From positions 1 through 8,089 of the forward strand of contig JACQTZ010000014.1 in assembly GCA_016210515.1 (NCBI GenBank): a stretch of DNA of 8,089 bases, read 5' to 3'. The notes under the pieces are model-generated. The model ran no database searches, was not told the origin of the DNA, and was given only the letters and a program-made list of their open reading frames with translations. Source of the stretch: Chloroflexota bacterium. GTDB lineage: Bacteria > Chloroflexota > Dehalococcoidia > UBA2985. Position 1 is the stretch's first letter. The number at the start of each line of letters is the position of its first letter. Below, piece by piece: positions 1 through 5,226 of the stretch. A program made the position numbers and the translations under genes.

Positions 1-24
1 GCATGTCGCAGCAAGGGCGCTATG

Positions 25-32
25 AAGGAGAG
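25..32 (+). promoter_or_regulatory. Ribosome binding site for ctaB
   Basis: The purine run AAGGAGAG ends 8 bases before the ATG at 41, and its GGAG core lies 10 bases from that ATG. It decides the choice of start for ctaB. No comparable site precedes any in-frame start nearer the conserved domain. A short open frame ending in TGA at 23-25 touches this site and may be the tail of an upstream gene, but too little is visible to identify it. Confidence 0.6.
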
Positions 33-40
33 CCTCTGTC

Positions 41-1072
41 ATGGGCTGGTGGCTAGAAGCTATTTGGAAAACCCTCACCCCCTGTGTCCCCCGCTCCCTT
101 GGCAAGGGAGCGGGGGAGAAAAAGGAACCTGGGGGACACCCCCAGACCCCCGTCAGAAGGGGCTTCGCTCCCTCTGCACTGCCCCAGACCAGCATTTCCG
201 AAGGGCCGCTAGAGTACTTGAGGCTGCTCAAGCTGAGGATAGTCCTGCTGCTGGTGCTGCTGGCTGCGGTTAGCGCGATGGTGGCCCTGGGGGACATACC
301 CTCGTGGGCAGTCCTGCTTCCTCTGGGGACGACGGGTGCCTTGGCCTCGGCGGGGGCCTCAGCGCTCAACCACTATATGGACCGGGGGGTAGACGCGGCT
401 ATGGTCCGCACCCGGCAGCGTGCTCTACCCTCGGGGAGGATAAGGCAGCCGGGCAGGGCCCTTTTCCTGGGGCTTGCGCTTGTCCTTCTTTCAATCCCCT
501 TCGCCCTTTCTTTAAACCCGTGGGTGGCCCTTTTCACACTCGCCGGGGCCTTTATCTATGTAGTGGTTTATACCTGGTGGCTAAAGCCACGGACATCCAA
601 GAACATCTTAGTAGGAGGGCTGGCGGGGAGTTGCGCCGTTATCGCGGGCTGGTTTGCCGCGTCTGGTCACGCAACACCAGCCCTTCCAGCCCTGGCCCTG
701 CTGGTGTTCCTGTGGACACCGGCCCATTTCTGGAGCTTCGCCCTGGTCCACCAGGACGACTACAGGCGGGCAGGCGTGCCCATGTTGCCAGTGGTGGTTG
801 GGGAGAGAAGGGCCAGCCGTCAAATCCTGCTCTGCACTGCTCTTGTGGTGGCAACCTCTCTCCTGTTGTACCTCATCTCGCCGATGGGAAGTCTCTACCT
901 GGTGGGTGCTCTACTGCTGGGAAGCGTTTACCTGGGAGTCAACTTGGCCCTGTGGCAGAGCCCGAGCGTTGAGAGGGCCTGGAGCAGCTACAAATCGTCT
1001 GGGGTCTATCTTCTGTTATTGCTGCTGGTTATGGCTGGAGATGTAGCCCTGGGGCTGCCCTGGAATCTGTAG
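41..1072 (+). CDS. ctaB: Protoheme IX farnesyltransferase (heme O synthase)
   Basis: CtaB is an integral membrane UbiA-family prenyltransferase that transfers a farnesyl group from farnesyl diphosphate to heme B. The product, heme O, is used directly or via heme A by heme-copper oxidases. The first aspartate motif is visible as NHYMDRGVDAAMVRT (about residues 110-124, with N110, D114 and D118), and the second region as WTPAHFWSFALVHQDDY followed by RAGVPMLPVV. Several hydrophobic helices follow. The family core begins near residue 58 (EYLRLLKLRIV, where most homologues have KPR). The preceding 55 or so residues are unlike the family and are encoded largely by a hairpin-rich repeat at 72-187. 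The ATG at 41 is chosen for its good Shine-Dalgarno sequence. The alternative TTG at 218 has no good site and would remove part of the conserved start. The function is secure; the N-terminus is not. Confidence 0.93.
   Translation: MGWWLEAIWKTLTPCVPRSLGKGAGEKKEPGGHPQTPVRRGFAPSALPQTSISEGPLEYLRLLKLRIVLLLVLLAAVSAMVALGDIPSWAVLLPLGTTGALASAGASALNHYMDRGVDAAMVRTRQRALPSGRIRQPGRALFLGLALVLLSIPFALSLNPWVALFTLAGAFIYVVVYTWWLKPRTSKNILVGGLAGSCAVIAGWFAASGHATPALPALALLVFLWTPAHFWSFALVHQDDYRRAGVPMLPVVVGERRASRQILLCTALVVATSLLLYLISPMGSLYLVGALLLGSVYLGVNLALWQSPSVERAWSSYKSSGVYLLLLLLVMAGDVALGLPWNL
72..187. repeat. Three-hairpin GC-rich intergenic-type repeat inside ctaB 5' end
   Basis: This stretch contains a perfect 13 bp stem (88-100 with 104-116, loop GGC) and a 7 bp stem (129-135 with 139-145, loop ACA). 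A third, imperfect hairpin lies around 154-176, with a TTCG-containing loop. GTGTCCCCC at 84-92 can also pair with GGGGGACAC at 131-139, giving an alternative long-range fold. Clustered palindromes like these are typical of dispersed intergenic repeats in some GC-rich genomes, and this stretch resembles such a repeat more than protein-coding DNA. It keeps the ctaB frame open from ATG 41. Its boundaries are approximate, and a second copy cannot be seen in this window. Confidence 0.6.
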
Positions 1073-1099
1073 CCTCCTCGGAGCAAGACGGGAGTGCAG

Positions 1100-1128
1100 T
1101 TGACTCGCCCTTGGCATGAGAATATCCT
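1100..1128 (+). promoter_or_regulatory. Probable promoter for the SDR pair and cytochrome c
   Basis: TTGACT (1100-1105) and TATCCT (1123-1128) are separated by 17 bases. This matches the -35 element at 5 of 6 positions and the -10 element at 4 of 6. It lies in the 95 bp gap between ctaB and the first SDR gene and would start transcription near 1135. Read-through from ctaB is also possible, since no terminator hairpin is visible in the gap. Confidence 0.42.
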
Positions 1129-1167
1129 ACGTGAGCGGACCGATGGCCCCTGGAAAGGAGGCAACCG

Positions 1168-1965
1168 ATGCTGGAGACGCTGAGCCTGGATGGTAAAGTG
1201 GTGGTGATAACCGGCGGCGGGACGGGACTGGGGAGGGAGATGGGGCGGCATCTGGCGCGTGCGGGAGCCGATATGGTCGTGGCTGGCCGTCGGCCAGGGC
1301 CTATCGAGGAGGCGGCGGCCGAGTTTCGGGGGATGGGGCGACGGGCACTGGCAGTCTCCACGGACGTGACCAAGTCTCAGCAGGTGAACGTGCTGTTCCA
1401 GCAGGCGCTGGCTGAGCTGGGGCGTGTGGACGTGCTCATCAACAACGCCGGAGGCGGCTCACCGGGCAAACCCATCTGGGAGATCACCGACCAGGAGTGG
1501 CGAATAGGCATGGATACGAATCTGACCGGGGCCTTCTACTGCTGCCGGGCCATTATGAAGCACATGGTGGACCGGGGAAAGGGACGGGTGATCAACGTCT
1601 CTTCAGGCCAGGGACTGCGCGGCCAGCGGGGAAGCTTCATGTACGGCTGCGGCAAGGGTGGAATCATACAACTGACGCGAGTCCTGGCCGCCTCCTACGG
1701 CCCAACGGGCGTCACCAGCGCCTGCATCGTGCCCGGATTGTTCCCCACCAGAGAGAGAAACACCGGTGACGGGCCAAACGCGCGCCTGGCCTTTTTGCCC
1801 ATGGGGCGGGCCGGTGTTCCCCAGGAAATTGCGCCCCTGGCGGTCTTTTTGGCGTCCGATGCCTCTGATTACATGAACGGGGAGATGTTCTATTGCGACG
1901 GGGGAGCCCTGGCGGGAGGGGCTGCCACCACGGGCTATGCGCCCCTGATTCCCCTTCAGGACTAG
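1168..1965 (+). CDS. Short-chain dehydrogenase/reductase, catalytically intact
   Basis: This 265-residue protein is a classical SDR, a soluble NAD(P)-dependent oxidoreductase with a Rossmann fold. The cofactor motif TGGGTGLG is at residues 15-22, the adenine-pocket Asp at D66 and NNAG at 92-95. The full catalytic tetrad is present: N118, S146, Y159 and K163 (YGCGK). The pair R41-R42 after the second beta strand favours NADPH over NADH. The C-terminal half has PGLFPT (189-194) and NGEMFYCDGG, followed by a short unusual tail rich in Gly and Ala. The start has a strong Shine-Dalgarno sequence (AAAGGAGG, 1154-1161) 6 bases upstream. The gene lies 10 bases before a second, degenerate SDR, so the two are almost certainly co-transcribed. 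The substrate is not deducible; it resembles the FabG and gluconate 5-dehydrogenase type. Confidence 0.88.
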   Translation: MLETLSLDGKVVVITGGGTGLGREMGRHLARAGADMVVAGRRPGPIEEAAAEFRGMGRRALAVSTDVTKSQQVNVLFQQALAELGRVDVLINNAGGGSPGKPIWEITDQEWRIGMDTNLTGAFYCCRAIMKHMVDRGKGRVINVSSGQGLRGQRGSFMYGCGKGGIIQLTRVLAASYGPTGVTSACIVPGLFPTRERNTGDGPNARLAFLPMGRAGVPQEIAPLAVFLASDASDYMNGEMFYCDGGALAGGAATTGYAPLIPLQD

Positions 1966-1975
1966 AGGAGACAAT

Positions 1976-2737
1976 ATGCCTATTCCACAAGAGTGGGACC
2001 TTTCCGGTAAATCGGTGGTCTTGACCACGGGGAGCCGCGGATGGGCGCCTGTCCTGGCTGCTGGGCTGGCGGAAGCCGGCGCCGACCTGGCGCTGGTGGG
2101 TCACCGGCAGGAGGTCTTGACGGCCGTCGTCGAGGCCGTGCAGAAGTACAACCATCGGGCATTCACCATCCTTGCCGACCTAAGCCGTCCGGCTGCGGCA
2201 CGCCAGGCCATGCGCCAGGCGGTGCGTGCCCTGGGACGACTCGACGCCCTGGTGAACGATTCCCAGGTGGAGTTCGCCAAGACAGTCCTGGAGACTACCC
2301 CTGCCGAATACGATGGAGTGATGAGACGCAACGTGAAGAGCGTATTCCTGTGCTGCCAGGAAGCGGGGAGATACATGGTGGAGCAGGGGAAGGGACGCAT
2401 CGTCAATCTCTGCTCGGCCCTGGCTGAGCGGGGCGTGTCCAACCAGGCCGTCTACTGCGCCAGCATGGGCGCGGTGGAGCAACTCACCAGGGCCCTTGCG
2501 CTGGAGTGGGCGCGCAGCGGTATCACGGTCAACGGTATTGGGACGGCGTGGTATACCCTGGAGGACATCGCCTTGGAACAGCAGCAGGAGCAGCCTCTGG
2601 TGCGCTACCTGCCGTCACGGCGGCTGGGGCATCCACGGGACATCGTGCCGCTCCTGGTGCTGCTCTGCTCCGACGCCAGCAGCTACGTGAACGGTCAGAC
2701 CATCTTTGTGGACGGGGGCGCTATGACCCACGCGTAG
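1976..2737 (+). CDS. Degenerate short-chain dehydrogenase (probable pseudoenzyme)
   Basis: This 253-residue SDR-fold protein keeps the overall architecture but lacks key catalytic and cofactor residues. The glycine motif reads TTGSRGWA (17-24) where TGxxxGxG is expected, so two glycines are replaced by T18 and A24. NNAG has become NDSQ (94-97). The active-site YxxxK has become YCASM (160-164), with Met instead of the Lys needed for catalysis. N119, S147 and Y160 remain, as does the C-terminal YVNGQTIFVDGG segment. The frame is intact with normal length and a ribosome site (AGAGGAGA, about 1963-1970), so it is not a broken gene. It follows the intact SDR by 10 bases and shares segments such as GKGR(V/I)xN and the NG...DGGA ending, which suggests an old tandem duplication. 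A structural or regulatory partner in a heteromeric dehydrogenase is likely. NAD(P) binding is doubtful. Confidence 0.87.
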   Translation: MPIPQEWDLSGKSVVLTTGSRGWAPVLAAGLAEAGADLALVGHRQEVLTAVVEAVQKYNHRAFTILADLSRPAAARQAMRQAVRALGRLDALVNDSQVEFAKTVLETTPAEYDGVMRRNVKSVFLCCQEAGRYMVEQGKGRIVNLCSALAERGVSNQAVYCASMGAVEQLTRALALEWARSGITVNGIGTAWYTLEDIALEQQQEQPLVRYLPSRRLGHPRDIVPLLVLLCSDASSYVNGQTIFVDGGAMTHA

Positions 2738-2784
2738 GTAGGTCCAGCACGTGCAGGGGACCGGACAAGAGAACAGGAGAGAAC

Positions 2785-3234
2785 ATGAGAATGCGCTTTC
2801 TGGCCTTCAGCCTTGGGTTGCTAGCACTGTTGGCGGTGGCAGCCGCCTGCGCATCGCCGACTTCGACCTCTGCACCCACCGTAGCGCCAACTTCAACCCG
2901 TGCAACCACGCCCACATCCACGGCCACTTCGGCAACAGGAGACGCGATTGTTCAAAAAGGCAAAACCCTGGCTGCCCAGTGTGCCGGCTGCCACTCCACC
3001 GACGGTAGAAGTGGCGTGGGGCCAACCTGGAAGGGGCTTTTCGGGGCCACGGTTGCGTTGACGGGCGGGGCAACGGTAACCGCAGACGAGGCTTATCTGG
3101 AGGAGTCGATCAAGAACCCCAATGCAAAAATCGTCGCTGGCTTCTCAGCCAACGTGATGTCCCCAGGATTCGGCACCGCGCTATCCAATGACGACATCGC
3201 TGCCATCATTGAGTACATCAAGTCGCTGAAGTAG
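2785..3234 (+). CDS. Lipoprotein c-type cytochrome
   Basis: This 149-residue protein is a membrane-anchored monoheme cytochrome c. It begins with a signal peptide (residues 1-21) ending in a lipobox-like VAAAC with Cys22 as the acylation site. A Ser/Thr/Pro-rich flexible linker follows to about residue 51. The heme-binding CAGCH is at 66-70, and M125 in NVMSPGFG is the likely sixth ligand. The segments GPTWKGLFG and the closing IAAIIEYIKSL closely resemble the cytochrome c domain fused to subunit II of caa3-type oxidases. Here it is a free-standing carrier that probably delivers electrons to an oxidase. ATG 2785 is chosen because AGGAGA (2775-2780) precedes it and it starts the signal peptide directly. 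The frame is open farther upstream only because it overlaps the SDR gene. It lies 47 bases after the degenerate SDR and is probably in the same transcript. Confidence 0.9.
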   Translation: MRMRFLAFSLGLLALLAVAAACASPTSTSAPTVAPTSTRATTPTSTATSATGDAIVQKGKTLAAQCAGCHSTDGRSGVGPTWKGLFGATVALTGGATVTADEAYLEESIKNPNAKIVAGFSANVMSPGFGTALSNDDIAAIIEYIKSLK

Positions 3235-3264
3235 TCGCTCCGTCCCATCCAACTTGGCAGTCCT

Positions 3265-3292
3265 GTAGGGGCAATTCATGAACCGCCCCTAC
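3265..3292. repeat. Palindromic element between convergent genes
   Basis: GTAGGGGC (3265-3272) pairs with GCCCCTAC (3285-3292). Inside it, TTCATGAA is itself palindromic, and the two are separated by an AA/CC mismatch. Short palindromes with GTAGGGGC arms are widespread dispersed repeats in several bacterial groups. It sits between the convergent cytochrome c and larB genes and contains the larB stop codon (TAG, 3291-3289). There is no T-run on either side, so a classical intrinsic terminator is unlikely, though a hairpin that protects mRNA 3' ends is possible. Confidence 0.55.
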
Positions 3293-4056
3293 TCCCTCAG
3301 GGGACCACCCGCGGAGAGGTTGATTATCCCTGCCATGTAGCCAGCGCCGAAGCCGTTGTCAATGTTGACCACTGCAATGCCGGGGCTACAGGAATTGAGC
3401 ATGGCCAGCAGGGCAGCCAGCCCTTGAAAGCTGGCCCCGTACCCCACGCTGGTGGGCACGGCGATAACCGGCGCCGCAACCAGTCCTCCCACCAGGCTGG
3501 GAAGAGCACCCTCCATTCCCGCTACAGCCACCACAACTCTGGCCTTCTGCAAAAGGGGCAGATGCTCCAGCAGCCGGTGCACCCCCGCTATGCCCACGTC
3601 CCATATCCTCTCCACCTCATTGCCCATCAGCTCCGCGGTGACTGCCGCCTCCTCCGCCACGGGCAGGTCGGCGGTGCCTGCGGCAACAATCAGCACTCCG
3701 GGCACAGGCGGGGCCTGGTTGCCTCGCTTCAGAACAATGGCCCTGGCAAGCTCGTTGTACTGGGCCTCTGGCAGCACCTCTCTAATCCTGGCATAGGTCT
3801 CAGGGTCGGCCCTGGTTATGAGCACCCTGGAGGAGGTCTCCGCCATCCTCTGGGCAATTTGAGCTAGCTGCTCCAAGCTCTTTCCAGGAGCGTATACTAC
3901 CTCAGGAAACCCCTTGCGAAGGGCCCGGTGGTGGTCGATCTTGGCAAACCCCAGGTCTTCAAAGGGAAGGATACGTAGCCTGTCCAGCGCCCCACGTACC
4001 CCTAGCTGACCCCGCTGTACTTGCAGGAGCAGCTCTTCCAGATGCTTAGCCTCTAT
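3289..4056 (-). CDS. larB: LarB, pyridinium-3,5-biscarboxylic acid mononucleotide synthase
   Basis: LarB carboxylates and cleaves nicotinic acid adenine dinucleotide, the first step towards the nickel-pincer nucleotide cofactor later completed by LarC and LarE. The 255-codon frame carries family hallmarks: LPFEDLGFAKIDHHRALRKG near residues 30-49, DVGIAGVHRLL around 153-163, GMEGALPS, the stretch from PTSVGYGASFQG, and NSC-PG followed by VNIDNGFGAGY. Cys223 aligns with the NAD-adduct Cys (Cys221) of the Lactobacillus enzyme. The C-terminal half is PurE-like. No ATG, GTG or TTG is available before codon 61. The frame upstream is stopped by TAG at 4075-4077. The conserved N-terminus begins at ATA (4056-4054), 6 bases after GGAGG (4063-4067), so I place the start there. 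A TTG at 3876 would delete the conserved first 60 residues. larC and larE are not in this window. Confidence 0.88.
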   Translation of the reverse strand: MEAKHLEELLLQVQRGQLGVRGALDRLRILPFEDLGFAKIDHHRALRKGFPEVVYAPGKSLEQLAQIAQRMAETSSRVLITRADPETYARIREVLPEAQYNELARAIVLKRGNQAPPVPGVLIVAAGTADLPVAEEAAVTAELMGNEVERIWDVGIAGVHRLLEHLPLLQKARVVVAVAGMEGALPSLVGGLVAAPVIAVPTSVGYGASFQGLAALLAMLNSCSPGIAVVNIDNGFGAGYMAGIINLSAGGPLRE

Positions 4057-4062
4057 GTTGCA

Positions 4063-4067
4063 CCTCC
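4063..4067 (-). promoter_or_regulatory. Shine-Dalgarno that fixes an ATA start for larB
   Basis: GGAGG on the minus strand is separated by TGCAAC (6 bases) from the ATA at 4056-4054. This is ideal spacing and lies at exactly the position expected for the first codon of full-length LarB. No other start-like codon is near it in the right frame. Confidence 0.65.
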
Positions 4068-4130
4068 AAGCTCTCTAAGAGGCATTCTACATCAAGGGTC
4101 TCCAAAGAAAGTCCTACCTTTAGCCCACAA

Positions 4131-4210
<80 letters not shown>

Positions 4211-4222
4211 TTTGACATGGAA

Positions 4223-4300
4223 TGGTGCGCTTGGTGGGACTTGAACCCACGGCCTCAGCCTTCGCAGGGCTGCGCTCTATCCAGACTGAGCTACAAGCGC
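4223..4300 (-). tRNA. tRNA-Arg (anticodon GCG)
   Basis: The cloverleaf has a perfect acceptor stem GCGCTTG/CAAGCGC, D stem GCTC/GAGC, anticodon stem CAGCC/GGCTG and T stem GTGGG/CCCAC with loop TTCAAGT. The anticodon loop CTGCGAA gives GCG (plus-strand 4263-4265), which pairs with CGC. The D-loop TGGATA carries the A20 expected for arginine identity. CCA is encoded (4225-4223). Most bacteria read CGC and CGT with an ACG anticodon edited to inosine, so an unedited GCG is uncommon. Confidence 0.95.
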
Positions 4301-4309
4301 GCTAGAGAT

Positions 4310-4339
4310 ATCTTACCCCGTGACACACCGTGGCAGCAA
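4310..4339 (-). promoter_or_regulatory. Possible promoter of the tRNA-Arg/tRNA-Val unit
   Basis: On the minus strand, TTGCTG (4339-4334) and TAAGAT (4315-4310) are 18 bases apart. The predicted start at about 4303 is only a few bases before the mature 5' end of tRNA-Arg at 4300. Short tRNA leaders of this kind are plausible, but the match is moderate. Confidence 0.35.
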
Positions 4340-4373
4340 GTATCTGCACTTGCCTCGGAGGCAAAACGCGCCG

Positions 4374-4402
4374 TTGACAACCCGGGGCTGTGGTGTTACT
4401 AT
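4374..4402 (+). promoter_or_regulatory. Near-consensus sigma-70-type promoter
   Basis: A perfect -35 TTGACA (4374-4379) and TACTAT (4397-4402, 5 of 6) are separated by exactly 17 bases. The start point would be about 4409. The nearest downstream features are a leader with a terminator hairpin and then the DUF47-pit gene pair. It is the strongest promoter match in the window and is divergent from the tRNA unit. Confidence 0.7.
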
Positions 4403-4408
4403 TATCGC

Positions 4409-4566
4409 AAATTAGATACTGGGGGAATTTGGGGAAATGACGGGTGAGGGTGTCTGAGGTCCACATCGCTGATGAGAAATGCCTTTCACAACTGGCAACA
4501 CGGGTGCTATTCGTACCGCAGCGTTAGCAATCAAAAGCCCTTTCAGCAATGAGAGGGCTTTTTTAG
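4409..4566 (+). ncRNA. Candidate regulatory leader or small RNA ahead of the phosphate genes
   Basis: This is the non-coding stretch between a near-consensus promoter and an intrinsic terminator, giving a predicted RNA of about 155 nt. Visible local hairpins are TGCC/GGCA (4480-4483 with 4494-4497) and GGTGC/GTACC (4503-4507 with 4513-4517), followed by the terminator stem. I recognise no known riboswitch or sRNA class. A six-codon frame ATG-ACG-GGT-GAG-GGT-GTC-TGA at 4437-4457 has a purine run before it and could be a leader peptide, but this is weak. It is either an attenuator for the downstream genes or an independent small RNA. The rest of the intergenic space (4301-4596) holds only the promoters listed here and the ribosome site of the next gene. 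Confidence 0.4.
4533..4566 (+). terminator. Rho-independent terminator upstream of the DUF47 gene
   Basis: AAAAGCCCTTTC (4533-4544) pairs with GAGAGGGCTTTT (4551-4562) in a 12 bp stem with one G-U pair. The loop is AGCAAT (4545-4550). The plus strand continues into a T-run (six Ts, 4559-4564). The minus strand has a shorter T4 tail, so termination is expected mainly on the plus strand. It sits 31 bases before the ATG of the next gene and so inside its 5' region. Confidence 0.8.
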
Positions 4567-4596
4567 TGTCCTGAAAACGGGATATCGGAGGGTACA

Positions 4597-5226
4597 ATGA
4601 AGCTATCAATACTGCCCAGAGAAGAAAAATTCTTCTTCTTCCTTCAGCAAAGCGCAACAAACCTGGCGGCGACGGCAGGCAAGCTGGTGGACCTCGTGGA
4701 GAATTACGAGGATATCCCCAACAAGGTGGAGGAGATAAAACGCCTGGAGGAGGTGGGGGATACCATAATCCATGCTATATTGACCAGCCTCCACAAGACC
4801 TTTGTCACCCCTCTGGACAGAGAGGACATTGCCATACTTGGAGAGCGCCTGGACGACGTTGTGGACACCATAGAAGAGGTTGCTCGGATCATGGTAGAGT
4901 ACCGTATAGAGCAGCCCACAGAGAACTCCAGGGAGCTTGCCCACATCATCCTGCGCTGCTCTGAGATCCTGGACCGGGCCATGGGAGTCCTGCACTATCG
5001 AGGCTCCAAGCTCCAGGAGATTCTCCCCTTGACTACAGACATCAATACCCTGGAGAACGAGGCTGACCAGGTCTTCAGCAGGGCCATGGCGGAGCTGTTC
5101 AATGGCGACGTTCCCCCCATCTACTTGCTCAAGTGGAAGGAGGTCTATAGCCTGCTGGAAAAGGCAACAGACTTCTGTGAGGACGCGGCCAATACGCTGG
5201 AGGGCATAGTCCTCAAGAATGCATGA
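4597..5226 (+). CDS. PhoU-like DUF47 family protein, Pit accessory
   Basis: This 209-residue protein is a cytoplasmic, all-helical member of the DUF47 (PhoU-related) family, which is usually encoded with Pit transporters and thought to modulate phosphate uptake. Recognisable segments are IKRLEEVGDTI (about 47-57, with E51 and D55 as PhoU-type metal-binding positions), TPLDREDI (71-78), LDDVVDTIEE (85-94), LENEAD (152-157) and the C-terminal LLEKATDFCEDAANTLEGIVLK. There is no signal peptide and no strongly hydrophobic segment beyond the FFFF run at 12-15. GGAGGG (4587-4592) lies just before the ATG. The 3' end overlaps the Pit start by 8 bases, a sign of translational coupling. The promoter, leader and terminator upstream suggest conditional expression. 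The family is clear; its exact biochemical role is not established. Confidence 0.9.
   Translation: MKLSILPREEKFFFFLQQSATNLAATAGKLVDLVENYEDIPNKVEEIKRLEEVGDTIIHAILTSLHKTFVTPLDREDIAILGERLDDVVDTIEEVARIMVEYRIEQPTENSRELAHIILRCSEILDRAMGVLHYRGSKLQEILPLTTDINTLENEADQVFSRAMAELFNGDVPPIYLLKWKEVYSLLEKATDFCEDAANTLEGIVLKNA

Noticed and set aside
22..273. 83-codon frame starting at ATG 22
   Set aside because: It runs through the hairpin repeat and out of frame into ctaB, with no recognisable domain.
2506..2784. In-frame upstream extension of the cytochrome c gene
   Set aside because: It overlaps the degenerate SDR gene. The ATG at 2785 has a ribosome site and starts a proper signal peptide.
4350..4364. Small palindrome TTGCCT-CGG-AGGCAA
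   Set aside because: It is only a 6 bp stem without a T-run. It could be an operator but nothing supports that.
4217..4447. Plus-strand open frame with a WWDLNPRPQPSQG-like start
   Set aside because: It is the antisense translation of tRNA-Arg, a well-known spurious protein pattern, and continues into the promoter region.
4469..4497. CTGATGAGAAA followed by a TGCC/GGCA hairpin, recalling a hammerhead ribozyme core
   Set aside because: CUGAUGA and GAAA are adjacent with no stem II. The required UH cleavage triplet is absent after the hairpin, and no stem I partner exists.
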